64,000 nucleotides of DNA from Pyricularia pennisetigena (taxonomy: Eukaryota; Ascomycota; Sordariomycetes; Magnaporthales; Pyriculariaceae), in contig NW_021940919.1 of NCBI RefSeq assembly GCF_004337985.1, positions 1,275,874 to 1,339,873 of the forward strand, read 5' to 3'. The notes beneath the pieces were generated by a model. The model did not search any database and was not told the origin of the DNA. It was given only the letters and a program-made list of their open reading frames with translations. The translations under genes and the position numbers were made by a program. Below are positions 34,004 to 44,950 of the stretch, piece by piece; within the stretch, counting starts at the first letter, position 1, and every line of letters starts with the position of its first letter.

Positions 34004-34610
34004 GACCTTGTCATCCAAAAGGCAAAGATTTGCAATACTCATATATCAGAAACTTACTCGAGAAAAACGTACTTGGAGTGAGCTTGTAAATGGCGTAGCC
34101 ATGTCTCAGGATTTCGAAAGCACCGTAAGCCTGTGACCAATCAGTCAGGCATGCGTAATCCAAAGCGCTGAAAACACATAAAACCGACAAAACTTGACCC
34201 ATACCGGCATCCCATCTCCCACGATACAAGTCTCATTATGTCCTGCCTGGGATTCCGAAATCTTGTATGCATTTTAGCTACTGATGTATGCGCTGGCATG
34301 AGGAGCAGAGATGAAGAAGAGCGAGGATGAATATAGTGCAGTCGCGCAAAGCCTACCTTGGTAGACCTCATCCAAAATTTTACCATAGTATATGTTCCCA
34401 ACCCGCTTTTCTGCCCCTGAATTAACCCAGTCAAGGATGAAGCAAGTCTCACTGCAATCATCTGTTGCTAAGGCTTGACGAAAAATCACAACTGAGGTAG
34501 GCGAGTATCAATTTTTTTGGCGCAGAGCATGACTAAATGCCAGACTATAACGCAAAACTCAGGAGTAAATCTCGCGGGGGCCTGAAGCGACACAATCGAT
34601 AGTTATCTCG
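34004..34610. other. Convergent 3' intergenic region
   Basis: About 600 bp between the GMC stop and the end of the SWIM/RING gene. No gene recognised. Confidence 0.5.
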
Positions 34611-35841
34611 TTACCAGCGATGTCGCCGCCGGTAGTTCCGCGAAGAGCCAGAATACCAAGAGGAGTAGGACGAGTGGTCTGAGGCGCAGATAGTCAGCCA
34701 TAATACGTCGACTCCGGAGATATGGTTTTTCGGATGTCCTGCATTCCGCGCAAGGCCTACTTACCTCTCGCGGGGTCGATGCCTAGTTGATCGGCAACAT
34801 TGACATATCCTTCACAGTTTAACGGACCATCCTTGTTGATATCCTTGACCAAATCATCATCTCCCAGCCACTGGCTGCGACAGAACGGACAAGTAACGTT
34901 TCCTTGGCCTCTGCTGCCGGTTTTCTTTGTAGCGGACCACATACGGAAGCACAGCTTGTGCATGTTCTGTCCGCAAGCTGCTCTGCACCAGACAATCGTG
35001 GAATTATCACGTTCATTGCTACTCTCGGCTTCAACTGCCGGCAGTAGCTCGTCGAAGCATATAGGGCAATCGCCCTCAATCGGCTTGCGATTCTTGCTGT
35101 CTTGCGACGATATTGATACCTTCCCTGACTCGTCAAGTGGCGGCGGTGCCGTGGCAAAGATCTCGCGGAGCTCGCTGTCGAGCAGGGCGAGCTGGTAAAC
35201 GAGCTCGAAGCGAGCATGAAGCACGCGAGACATGACCTTTTTGTGTATGTAAGCGACTGCAAATCAGCCATGATAGATTGATAGCATGATCAAATCATGA
35301 GCAGGCTCCTTTTCATAGGCAGCCACGCCACCAAGGTCATTGCGCATTCACTGTTGTCAAGCAGATCACAGGCAAGCAAGAGCAAGTTAAGATATTTTAA
35401 TATAAAGGCACTTACAAAGAGCCAATGCTTGCATTGGTTGCCTGCCAAGGCGTGAGGACAGTCGCATGTTGGCTGTTGAGAGATGTGAACATGATAGATG
35501 TTGCCGGTAGAGCCGGTCAACTCGACCACTTCCTCCGGGCTGGAGTCGGTCCCGCATCGGGTCCGGCCGAGGACGAAGAAACGCTGCGAGGTTGCGCGAT
35601 CGTACACATCGTAAAAGGCCTGAGGTGGCTGTTTCCGAAATTTCCTCAGCCGCTTCTCCTCTGAGATATTGACAACTTTAGGCCGCTTTGTCGACGACGC
35701 TTTGGCATAGGATTGGGTGGAAGAGCTTTCGTGATGGCCCGCCGATGATGACGATGATCCATTTCTCTCAAGTGCCTCCCGAGTGCGTTTGCGGGTCAAT
35801 CGACCCTCGGAGGGGAGGGTCTGGTTTGCCTGGACCCCCAT
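34611..35841 (-). CDS. SWIM and RING zinc-finger protein, probable E3 ubiquitin ligase
   Basis: Three exons (35841-35416, 35236-34765, 34678-34611) give 321 codons. Exon 1 ends in a SWIM motif, CDCPHALAGNQCKHWLF, of the CxCxnCxH type. With a GTAAGT donor and an AAAAAG acceptor, exon 2 continues VMSRVLHARFELVYQLALL, matching the helix that normally follows the motif. Exon 2 carries a RING-like finger: CPICFDELLP, WCRAACGQNMHKLCFRMW, then VTCPFCRSQW. A short last exon adds a Ser/Tyr/Arg-rich tail (SSYSSWYSGSSRNYRRRHRW). Proteins with SWIM followed by RING (ZSWIM2/MEX type) are usually ubiquitin ligases. The intron 1 acceptor is the least certain boundary; an alternative CAG acceptor 20 nt upstream breaks the frame. 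Confidence 0.82.
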
Positions 35842-36493
35842 GGCGTAAGGAGACGATGCTAAAAAAGAATTTAATTTTTTATTTTTTATTTTTTGTTTTT
35901 TTTTTGGATCAAGTCGTCAACCGAAGGTTCCAAGATCGCGAAAGATAGGTTCGTTCGATGTAACGTGAAGCCACAAAAATGGTAGGTGTATCTTCCTACT
36001 TTCCTACCTATGTGAGGGAATGCGACGGGGTCGATCCTGTGAGAAATGAACAAACAGGGTCCCACCCTGCAAGATCGGGGACATGAATGCGAGTACCTCG
36101 ATTGCCATAGTATCTTTAGTAAGCAGGTATGTCATACATACCCCAGCTTTCTTTGGCCATGAGTTCCAACACACCTACCGAATTATTAACTACGGTACTC
36201 TCTTGGCTTGCTTGGGTTTCCAATGACCCAACCCACTTAGATAAGCTTCCGTCACCAGCGATCGAAAACAGTCTAGGCACAATTTTCGATCCGGGGACTT
36301 TCTGACCTACGAACAAGTATGAATATTCCGGGCCCATTGGATGCTTGCTGAACATGATGACGTCAATAGCTGTCATAGACAACTAAGGCAACGTTCAGAC
36401 AATTTGGGCTAAGTTATCTTATTAGAGGGAGATTCTCTCGAGTAATATGGTCAGCTCTTGGTGGGACGCAGAGTTCGTGCTTGCGTTATTATC
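35842..36493. promoter_or_regulatory. Shared divergent promoter region (SWIM/RING / NTF2-like)
   Basis: 652 bp between divergent starts. It holds interrupted T tracts near 35871-35904 and no recognisable gene. Confidence 0.45.
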
Positions 36494-37357
36494 ATGCTAT
36501 CCATTCGTACCCTTCTTCACAGCAAACAAATATCTTCTCCAGCAGCAACAATCAACCGCTTGCGACCCTTGTTTTGTACGAGAGTGTCCGTCACCTCACA
36601 TACCAGCTCAGTAATCAGGCCTCAATCAATATTATTGCAGCCTTCAAACTTGCGCACAATGTCGACCAATGCCACCAATCTCAACCAGCCTTCAGAGACG
36701 GCACAAGCGCAGTTTCAATCGAAAGATGCCAGTAGCGCATCGTTTTCGTCCCTAGGCATCAGGAACACTAACATCAATGAGGCTGAAGGGGTCAAGCTGT
36801 CTGACAAGCAGAAAGTCGTTGTTGGAAGCGTGCTCGATGTAAATAATAAGCTTTCTCGATTTCACGTTAAAATGCTACACTTGCTGACAAGATACTTTGG
36901 ACAGCTGTTCGAGGGTAACCCAACCCTCAAACACTTTTCGCTCTGGAACCCTGACGCTACATTTGAAGATCCCATCACCAAGGCGGCTGGCGAGTCCAAA
37001 TACAAGGCGCAATGGTATGGTCTGCCTGCCATCTTCCACCCGATAAACTTGCAATCTCACAAAGTAATCGACTCCGGCAACCCAATCCGTCTCGAGGTGT
37101 CCAATAAGTATGTGGTCCGAGGCATCGGCAAGGAGCAAGTCATCGACAGCGTTGTCGAGGTTTTCTTAAATGACCAAAACGCCCGGATCGACAAGGTCAT
37201 TGACAAGTGGAACGGCAAACTACCCGACAACGTCATTGCCGACGCGTTCCGGAAGCTGAACGCTGTAACTGTACCTATGTTTGTGACGGTCCCCAAGACG
37301 GAAGAGGAGGACATGAAGATGAAGGTGGCTAGAGATAAGGAGAACGAGAAGAAATAG
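36494..37357 (+). CDS. NTF2/SnoaL-like fold protein, possibly mitochondrial
   Basis: A single exon of 287 codons from MLSIRTLLHSKQI; a second possible start (MSTNATNLNQ) lies at 36659. The first 55 residues are rich in Arg, Ser and hydrophobic residues and nearly free of acidic ones, which suggests a mitochondrial presequence. The rest has the features of a SnoaL-like or NTF2-like domain: RYFGQLFEGNPTLKHFSLW, NPDATFEDPITKAAGESKY, QWYGLPAIFHPI, and a strand-rich VVRGIGKEQVIDSVVEVFLN followed by IDKVIDKWNGKLPD. The family is conserved in fungi, with no assigned reaction. The C-terminus is charged (MKMKVARDKENEKK). Confidence 0.78.
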   Translation: MLSIRTLLHSKQISSPAATINRLRPLFCTRVSVTSHTSSVIRPQSILLQPSNLRTMSTNATNLNQPSETAQAQFQSKDASSASFSSLGIRNTNINEAEGVKLSDKQKVVVGSVLDVNNKLSRFHVKMLHLLTRYFGQLFEGNPTLKHFSLWNPDATFEDPITKAAGESKYKAQWYGLPAIFHPINLQSHKVIDSGNPIRLEVSNKYVVRGIGKEQVIDSVVEVFLNDQNARIDKVIDKWNGKLPDNVIADAFRKLNAVTVPMFVTVPKTEEEDMKMKVARDKENEKK

Positions 37358-37881
37358 GTGATTAAGGTGCACAAATGGAAACAGTGGGGAAATTAATTCC
37401 CGTGGTCTACTTATTTTTTTTTATTATTATTAAAAAAGAGGCATTTTCAAAGCAACATTGTTCTTTTTGGAGAGTTGAAGACTTGCTCTTTCGTAGAGAT
37501 AAACTGAACCTAAAGCGCGGTCACTCTTTTGCTCGTACAGATGCAAAAGTTCACAGAACGTAAGCACGTGAGAGATGGACCATACCAAATGATAATGAAT
37601 GCGTACATACCCCACAATACCTGCCCCACATGCTCTTTCCCACAGCGTCACTTGTTGCCTGCCCCTCTGCCAGGTTGCTCAATCCCAATGAACTTCAGCC
37701 TGCCTGATTCCGAACAGTACTTCCCAGCAAGCGGGAGGCCTTGAATCAGCGGCATCTTCCAAGACGACAAATCACCCTACAAATAAACAGCCCACGGCGT
37801 GCTTTTCCAGACTTGACCTATCTTCTTCGCTGATCCATCACTAGTCAAAACGTTCCGAATAATTACGGAAAGGTCGCCAAA
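37358..37881. other. Intergenic region
   Basis: About 520 bp between two plus-strand genes. Contains a short T/A-rich stretch near 37412-37437 and nothing recognisable as a gene. Confidence 0.5.
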
Positions 37882-38678
37882 ATGTTGTCTAACAAAGAGA
37901 TGAACGATAAAATCAACGCCCGGGTATGGCAGCACCCAGCATCTTCTCCCTTTCAATCGGTCTCCTAGACTTTGACCGCGCAAAACTGACCTGCCACCCT
38001 TACTCATCTCTAGATGATGGAAAAGACCCTCACCCGGGACAAGATCAAGACTGAGAAGGAGATCGCAGCCCTGAAGAAGCGCATCCTCGAGGTATGCTAG
38101 CATACCGCTCTCTGCCATTCACAGCCCTCGGTCCCCTTTTCCCGCCCTCCCTGGCTTAACAAGAAATCATTGCAACGCAGCTTCTCAAAAAAGGTCGCAT
38201 CTCTGAGGCCGAGATGGAAACCGACACCCTTGCCTCGATGGAATCCATACTCGAGGTGCAGCACATGAACGTCCTAGAAGCAAAGCGCGCCACCGCTCAG
38301 CTCGCCACCGCCGCCGCCACCCGCAAGCGCCTCGAGATGAACGCGCGCATGTCCAAAATCAACAATGGTGCCAACTCAAACGCCTTCAAGATGCTCGAAG
38401 CCATCGAGGCCGACAAGGCTCAGAAGGAGCAGGCCGCTATGAGCCAGCGCATCTATATGGAGGCCATGACTGAGGGCTCTGGCACGCAGGTACCACACGC
38501 CCGTCGCCAGGAGCTCTGGGCACAGATGCTCGACGAGGCCGGCGTCGACGTCGGCGAGCGCTTGAGCGAGGCCCAGGTCAGCACCAGGGAGCCCGAGAGG
38601 GAGAGTGCCCCCGAAGAACCAACGCCCGAGGTCGAGAGCGACTTGAACGAGCGCTTGAGGAGTCTGCGGGCCATGTGA
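37882..38678 (+). CDS. Coiled-coil protein with MIM1-like C-terminus (possibly ESCRT-III related)
   Basis: Three exons (37882-37923, 38014-38091, 38181-38678), all in phase 0, give 205 codons. The protein is largely helical and charged (MMEKTLTRDKIKTEKEIAAL, EILEVQHMN-type helices, RKRLEMNARMSKINNG), without membrane segments. Its C-terminal end DLNERLRSLRAM fits the MIM1 consensus (D/E)LxxRLxxL(K/R) used by ESCRT-III subunits to bind Vps4 MIT domains, and MLDEAGVDVGERL upstream recalls the DEAG block of Did2/CHMP1. The name is an inference from these short motifs and overall shape. It could be an unrelated coiled-coil protein. The gene converges on SKI2, with 262 bp between the stops. Confidence 0.65.
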
Positions 38679-38940
38679 GACTGCACTTACCAAGGAACGT
38701 CATTAGAAAGCCGGGTCAGATAGCGTGCAGGTGTTGTTTCTGCGGTATGCCATCCAGCCTTGGAATTAGAACGACACATGAGGCACATCTTGTTTTTTTT
38801 TTTTTTCCTTTTTTTTGGGGTCTTAATTTGGGGACAATGGCGTCACGGTTTGGCGAGGCAGGCAAGGACCGGCGTTCGGGGCAATCATTACATCATTTCT
38901 ATTTTGTTTATACCTGTCATAGTGAATCAAGGACCTACTT

Positions 38941-41900
38941 CTACATGTACAGACTGGCGACAGCGGTGATGTCGCGCTTGATCATTTCCTGCGCTGCCTG
39001 CATCTTTTGGTATAGCTCCGGGTCTCCAATAATCCTGGCCGCGTTTTTCACCTCACGGCACGTCTCATCTAGACGTGTGATTGTTCTCACGATAGTGCCC
39101 TCGAGCACCGGGGTTAGGTCCGTGATGTTCTTGAAACTCATTCCCCGGGCCCACTCATACACAACCTCCATCAACCCGAACCGCGGACGACTCGCAAAGT
39201 CGGCCGACTCATCGCCTACCTGCAATACCTGGTGCAGTGTCTGGACATTGTTGACCTTCTCGCTTATGGCAACGATAGTTTCCAGGCCCTTTTGGAGGCG
39301 CGCCGTCAGAGCCGGTTCCGAGTCGGTCCGCTCCTGGAATACAAAGCAGGACAGCAAGCTGGCGATCTCAGCCGGCTCATAGTCAGCCAGCACGTTGTCT
39401 AGGATTAGTTCCGTGAGCACCAGCTCATCGCCGCTGTGAATCTCGCACGCCACCTTGCCCTTGAGCTGGATCCGGGATGACTGGTCGATAAAGTTGAGTT
39501 CCCGCAGCACCTGTATGCGCTGTTCGTAGTCGGGCAGCAACTGCAGGTTTTGGTCCGACAGCGCCTGGCGCAGCTGCTGGATATTCTCTTTGATCAGCCA
39601 CTGGTCGTGGCACATGGCGAAGTGCTTCAGGAACTGCGGGCAATTCAATGCCTTGGAACTTGAAGCCTTGATCTCCGCCTCTTTGCGCTTATTGACGAGT
39701 TCTTGGAACTGCAAGTTTCGTAATTTGGATAGATCCGCCTCAACCCACCATTCGGCATCCCACTTGGATGCGATTTGTCTTAGCTGTTTGGTCGCTCCTG
39801 CATGTGCATCTCCTCCCTGGAAAATCTCGGGTACAATGCCCCTGGTTATGTGTCCGGTAAGACACTCGACATCCGAAAGCGGCACGTGGAGTGTCTTGTA
39901 AGAAACGCTCCGCCTGTTGGCCTGCGCATGCAGCGGAGTGTAGTATCGACCCCAGCCAGGAATAAAAGGTAGTATGTCGCTGTTGTCGCGCGACTCGCGC
40001 AAGTTTCGGATGCCACAGACGTGCAGGGCTGGGCTGGTCATACCGCTCTTGGTACTCGCCCCTTCAGAGAGCAGCACACCAGCGGTGCGCACGCCGTCCT
40101 TTGAGTATACAACCAATCGGCCCGGGCTGAACATCTTGCGCCCGATCGGGATGGCGATGAGCTTTGCGTACAGCTCTTGGGTGAGCTGGCGGTAGTCTTG
40201 CGCAGCCTGGTGGCACTCGTCCATGGAGCTATCCTCGTCGCAGATCTTGCACGCGTCGCGCTTTACCTTTGCGAGGTCGGCTTCTGACAGCTGGACGGCT
40301 TTCTCGTGTTCGGGCAGAAGTTGCTGCGTCGCGTGTTCGGAGAAACTACGCTTAATCATTTCCTCGATCTTGAGAGCTTCGACGCGCAATAGATTTAGTA
40401 TCATATTGTACGTCAAACGGAACTGTGACCGTAATTTTGACGGCTCGCCTAGAATCATCTTGTTCAGCTCGGCCACTGGCGGCGCCTCATCCCCTCCGCC
40501 AGGGGGCACTATAATGACCGATCCGACTGTGTCGAGTCCTCGTCTGCCTGCTCTGCCGGCCATCTGTGTGTACTCGCCAGGGAGAAGATTTCGGAACGAA
40601 TGGCCATCGTGCTTGCGGTATCCTGAGAATACAACGGTGCGAGTGGGAAGATTCAGCCCCATGGCGAATGTCTCTGTGGCGAAAAGGACCTTGACCAGTG
40701 TCTGTGCGAACAAGATCTCCACAATCTCCTTTACGATGGGCAATAGACCACCGTGATGAACAGCAATCCCGCGAGACAAAAGCCCTCGTAACCGTATTAT
40801 CTGGGGAAGTACGCGATCCTCGGGTTTAAGGCGTGCAATAGATCGTTCAATGGTCATGTGGATAGCGCTTTTTTCGTTGGCAGTGCAAAAGTCTTGGTTT
40901 TTTAGTGCGTCTGCGTTCTCTTCGCACCGCTTCTTGGAGAAGACGAAGATGCAAGCAGGGAGTAGCGTGTTGTTCTTTAGGTAGTTTACCAGGTGAACCC
41001 AAAGCGTTTGGTCCTGGGCCCTAGAGGTGAATCCGCCTTGTCGTCCGGCTCGTCCCATGTGGCCAGGGGCGTGGCTGGCTCGTGGAGGACCACTACTGCC
41101 TCTACTGCCGCCGCCTCCGCCGCCTCTGGGCCCGCCCCGACCCCCTCGTTGCTGACTCTGCGGACCTCCTCTTCCACCGCGGCCCCCGCGCTGACTGCCA
41201 GCAGCACTCGCGGCAGCACCATTGGCAGGCAGCTTCACCTTGTCTTTGCCTTGAATGGCATTGTTAGCATCCTTCCAACCCTTTTCGAGAAACTTCTTGT
41301 CTGAGTCGACAATTTTGTGAATAGTCTTGCCACCCCAGAGATAGTGTTCTAGCGGAACGGGTCTTTTGGGAGTTGAGATAACATATATATCCCGCTTCTT
41401 TGTTCTTCCAACCCAAGAGGCAAACTCATAAGTGTTTGGGACGGTTGCCGACAGCAGGATAAGCGACACATGGTCGGGGAGCATGATGATGACCTCTTCC
41501 CAAACTACACCACGCTCATAGTCGTTGACGTAGTGAACCTCGTCGAATATAACAAACTCGACGTCGCGGATCATATCAGCACCGCGGTAAAGCATACTGC
41601 GTAGAATTTCCGTCGTCATAATCAGACAGCTGGCCTCAGGATTGATCTGAACATCACCCGTCAGAATTCCAACCTCGTCAAACGTCTGACGGAAGTCACG
41701 GAATTTTTGATTGCTCAAAGCCTTGATGGGACTGGTGTAGATAGCTTTTGTCATGTGGCGCGCTGCGAGTGCAATGGCATACTCGGCCACTACCGTCTTA
41801 CCAGCGGAGGTATGCGCCGCCACAAAGACACTGTCGCCGTTCTCCAAGTGGTAGACGGCCTCCTTTTGGAAGGTATCCAGTTCGAATGGCCACTCACGCG

Positions 41901-42858
41901 CCATGTCGGGTACCAGCTCGCGAAAGTTGGCAAAATCTCGCTTGACGTCCACCATGTGTGCCCACTCTCGCCCTGCATTGCGCGCCGAGGATGCAGCCAG
42001 CTGTCCACGCGGCTCCAGGGCAGGGAACTCGACCGGCAGCAGTGCATCCAGCTCTTCATCTTCGCCACCGCCTTCGGGCATACCAGGGTCGACCCCTTCG
42101 TTATGTGTCTTTTGAGATGCAAGCGCGCCAGGTCCCGTATCCTCGTCGTCAGCACTGGGCGGCTCCTCGGGCTCCTGATCAAGCTCGTCCATTACGGCTA
42201 CTTCCTCGGCCTCATCCACCTTGCTTTTCTGCTTGAGGCTCAAATCTATGCCTCTTGACAAGCCCGGGGCCACCTGTAGCAACCCATCTTTGTCCCCAAT
42301 GGGTATGATTCGTTCGAGTTTACTCTTGCCATCTGCAGCGTTAGCTGCGCTGGCGCCACCACGTGCACGTAGCAACTGCTCATCGAGAGCTGCTGCAGCC
42401 TCGACACTGTCCAGGCCACCCGGGGCAAAGGGGAAGAAGCCAGCAGCACCCCTGACGAAATCGGCATTGTTACCCGGCTTGCGCAGCATTGACGTCGAGT
42501 TCTTGGCGGTTGCACTGGCAGCGGGCACGGTGACAGTGTGGTAGCCTACAATGCGGCCCTCGAGGCCCTGGCGCTGGAAGCGGACGACGCTGCGCGACTG
42601 GGTGGGGGCCATGGCGAACAGGTCGGCGTAGTCGACGGGAGCTTCCCAGCGCTGCTGCAGCTTGTCAAGCCATTCTGTAGAAAATATTGGGGATGGCGTG
42701 AGGTAGTCGCGTTCGAGCTTGGCGCGTATATCCTTGGGTTCTTCCCTGCGACGCTTGCTAGGTGACTGTTGCTGGAAGAGAATCTCGTCAATTGGCTCAA
42801 AGTCATCGCCTCTCTCCTCGAGAGCCAGCCGGCTCATTGCCTCTTCGAGGTCAGCCAT
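38941..42858 (-). CDS. SKI2: Ski2-family DExH RNA helicase
   Basis: An uninterrupted frame of 1305 codons. The N-terminal part (1-290) contains Ski2-specific segments (FSTEWLDKLQQRWEAPVDYA, GLEGRIVGYHTVTV) and an acidic stretch. The helicase core has motif I AHTSAGKT near 348-355, the DEVH box near 439-442, LLSATVP near 468, TETFAMGLNLPTRTVVF and QMAGRAGRRG. An RGG-rich insert (about residues 565-610) separates the two RecA domains. The C-terminal part carries the arch-type insert and the DSHCT helical domain (VYEWARGMSFKNI and TRLDETCREVKNAAR). With Ski3 and Ski8 it feeds RNA to the cytoplasmic exosome for 3'-5' decay. The start MADLEEAMSRLALEE is the first methionine of the frame. Confidence 0.96.
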   Translation of the reverse strand: MADLEEAMSRLALEERGDDFEPIDEILFQQQSPSKRRREEPKDIRAKLERDYLTPSPIFSTEWLDKLQQRWEAPVDYADLFAMAPTQSRSVVRFQRQGLEGRIVGYHTVTVPAASATAKNSTSMLRKPGNNADFVRGAAGFFPFAPGGLDSVEAAAALDEQLLRARGGASAANAADGKSKLERIIPIGDKDGLLQVAPGLSRGIDLSLKQKSKVDEAEEVAVMDELDQEPEEPPSADDEDTGPGALASQKTHNEGVDPGMPEGGGEDEELDALLPVEFPALEPRGQLAASSARNAGREWAHMVDVKRDFANFRELVPDMAREWPFELDTFQKEAVYHLENGDSVFVAAHTSAGKTVVAEYAIALAARHMTKAIYTSPIKALSNQKFRDFRQTFDEVGILTGDVQINPEASCLIMTTEILRSMLYRGADMIRDVEFVIFDEVHYVNDYERGVVWEEVIIMLPDHVSLILLSATVPNTYEFASWVGRTKKRDIYVISTPKRPVPLEHYLWGGKTIHKIVDSDKKFLEKGWKDANNAIQGKDKVKLPANGAAASAAGSQRGGRGGRGGPQSQQRGGRGGPRGGGGGGSRGSSGPPRASHAPGHMGRAGRQGGFTSRAQDQTLWVHLVNYLKNNTLLPACIFVFSKKRCEENADALKNQDFCTANEKSAIHMTIERSIARLKPEDRVLPQIIRLRGLLSRGIAVHHGGLLPIVKEIVEILFAQTLVKVLFATETFAMGLNLPTRTVVFSGYRKHDGHSFRNLLPGEYTQMAGRAGRRGLDTVGSVIIVPPGGGDEAPPVAELNKMILGEPSKLRSQFRLTYNMILNLLRVEALKIEEMIKRSFSEHATQQLLPEHEKAVQLSEADLAKVKRDACKICDEDSSMDECHQAAQDYRQLTQELYAKLIAIPIGRKMFSPGRLVVYSKDGVRTAGVLLSEGASTKSGMTSPALHVCGIRNLRESRDNSDILPFIPGWGRYYTPLHAQANRRSVSYKTLHVPLSDVECLTGHITRGIVPEIFQGGDAHAGATKQLRQIASKWDAEWWVEADLSKLRNLQFQELVNKRKEAEIKASSSKALNCPQFLKHFAMCHDQWLIKENIQQLRQALSDQNLQLLPDYEQRIQVLRELNFIDQSSRIQLKGKVACEIHSGDELVLTELILDNVLADYEPAEIASLLSCFVFQERTDSEPALTARLQKGLETIVAISEKVNNVQTLHQVLQVGDESADFASRPRFGLMEVVYEWARGMSFKNITDLTPVLEGTIVRTITRLDETCREVKNAARIIGDPELYQKMQAAQEMIKRDITAVASLYM

Positions 42859-43104
42859 ACACCCTTAGTTCCTGCTTGATTCTCTGCAGGCACGGCGGAA
42901 TATGTCTGTGTTCTTTTGAAAAGGCGGCTGTCGAGAAAATTGATTTGGTGCAGGGTACCAAGAATCAGCTGAGGGAGGAAGCTTTGAATTGAGCTTCGTT
43001 GACGTCGCTTGGATCTGGTCATTGTAAATCCAACCCCACCTTGCTTAAGACTGTGGGGTGGGATTCTGGCGAGCGTTTGCCCCGCACCTGTCCTGCATCC
43101 AATG
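42859..43104. promoter_or_regulatory. SKI2 upstream region up to the retrotransposon
   Basis: Only 246 bp of unmutated DNA separate the SKI2 start from the transposon target site, so the element inserted in or just behind the SKI2 promoter. Confidence 0.5.
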
Positions 43105-43109
43105 AGTGG

Positions 43110-43283
43110 TGGTGATCCCGTGATTGATCAGGTGGGATCCACCTGCATATTTAGTCAGAAAGCGAGCATTCTCGTAGCCGGGATCTGATCCCGAAACCAA
43201 CCCCCAATCAAACAAGTTTTTGGCCGATCAGCCAGCCCTTAAAAATCAATTGTAATCCTTATTTTGTTATTTTCTTCTTTTTT
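43110..43283 (+). repeat. 5' LTR
   Basis: 174 bp, starting TGGTGATCCC. It differs from the 3' LTR only by transitions. The outer half is unmutated, and the G-to-A and C-to-T changes are confined to the half next to the interior. Confidence 0.9.
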
Positions 43284-44908
43284 ATAATAACAAAAATGGG
43301 ACAAAATTATCCTATTATCGGAATTTTACCCTAAATTTTTTACATTTTGACCGAAAATCACACCTAAATACGTTTGAAAACGCCCCTCGAACGGACTAAC
43401 CGACACCCTTTTTATACGGCCCCATTTAAACACCCAAAAAATTAATTTAAACGGCGAAATCGACGATTTCCGAAAAAATTAATTCCTATTTATTCCAACT
43501 ATTTCGACCGGCCGGTAATACCAATTTTTTTCGGTATTTATTTTCACGATACGAACATTAAATTCCTAAACCTATTCCCACGATTTCACTTATTCGGTTA
43601 AACTTTTTCCGTTTTATATCGGTAATTTGGAAAAAACAAATTAAACCTATTTTCCCAATTAGGGAAAATAAAAGCATCGGACACCCTCCCTTGGCCCTGC
43701 TATTTTTTTAAAAAATTTATTTGAAAAAAACAGGAAAAAATTATTAATTCCCGCCCCTCCCGGAAAAAAAAAACCATCGAAAAAGCATATATCCCTGGAA
43801 TATAAAAATAAAAAACCGGAATTATCCTTATTTCCGTTAATAAAAAGTTTAGTTCGTCAAAATTCGGAAAAGGAACCACAACCGCAAGTAATTATTTAAA
43901 AACAAAATCGAACTACGTTTTACACACCAAAAAAAGGTAATTTAAAAAACCTTAATTTTAAAAAAACAATATCAAATTCCCACGAAAACTCGGACTCGGA
44001 CACCATTAGGATAACACTATTATTCGGGTTCACTTTTATGGGGGATAAGTAGGAGGATTTTAAAATTTACATCGAAAATGTAAAAATTTAGACCTATTAT
44101 TTGGTGAAAAAAAACAAAAAACCCGAATAGTGGAATATGCAATATTAAATATTGTTTAGGCAGGGTTTGAAAGGCAAAACCGAATATTGGTACAAAAACC
44201 TAATTACTATAAATATTGAAAAGAAATTGGGACATTTTGAAAACAGAATTTTTTAAGAAATTTAAACCTAAAATCTCGTTTCAAAAACGAACCAATATAC
44301 TGGAACGGGAAATTGCTCAACAAATCGCGACTTTTGGTAAAAAATTAAATAAAGGATTTAAAAAATATTTGGAAAGGGTTTAAAATTTCAATTTCCGTTT
44401 ATTAGCCGGGATTAAAAATAAAACGAACCGAAACAACCTTACCCTTAACCTTATTACCAAATTACTTAATAACATTAACGGAATTACTTTGCAGTAAAAA
44501 ATCTTTAACTTTTTGAAAAACCTGGGATTTATATTTTGGAAAAATAATTATTTAATTTTAAAAGCGATTTTTTCCAGGATTTATAAAATAGTTAAAACAA
44601 TAGCTATAAATATTTTACCCCAAAAAAAACACGATTATACCGAATTTAAGGAAAACGGCCTTAATCGGATAGCTAAAAACCTCGCAAATATTGTAAATAG
44701 TTTCAGGAAATTATAAATTAATTATTAAATCGGCCGCCCTAGCAGGGCTCCTTAGGGACGTGGGATCGAATCGGGGGATTGGAAACCCCGCCAAATACAA
44801 TAATAACAGGTACCACAAACCAATTAAAAATAAAATATTTAAATTCGAAATAATTAAGGCAAATAAAGAAACCGAAAAACGTAGGGAATTATCCCGGGAA
44901 ATTTAAAA

Positions 44909-44950
44909 TGCTGGAATTGCAATAAAAAAGGCTATATGGTTGGAAATTGT
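44909..44950 (+). pseudogene. Degraded gag region with mutated CCHC zinc knuckle
   Basis: One frame reads CWNCNKKGYMVGNC, which has the exact CX2CX4HX4C spacing of a retroviral-type zinc knuckle except that His is replaced by Tyr (TAT at 44933-44935). A CAT to TAT change is what RIP would cause. The surrounding gag-like region, about 44.2-45.0 kb, is broken by many stops. Confidence 0.75.

Noticed and set aside
35236..35415. Reading exon 1 of the SWIM/RING gene straight through its GTAAGT
   Set aside because: The frame continues about 40 codons to a stop and loses the RING; splicing to the AAAAAG acceptor restores the expected family sequence.
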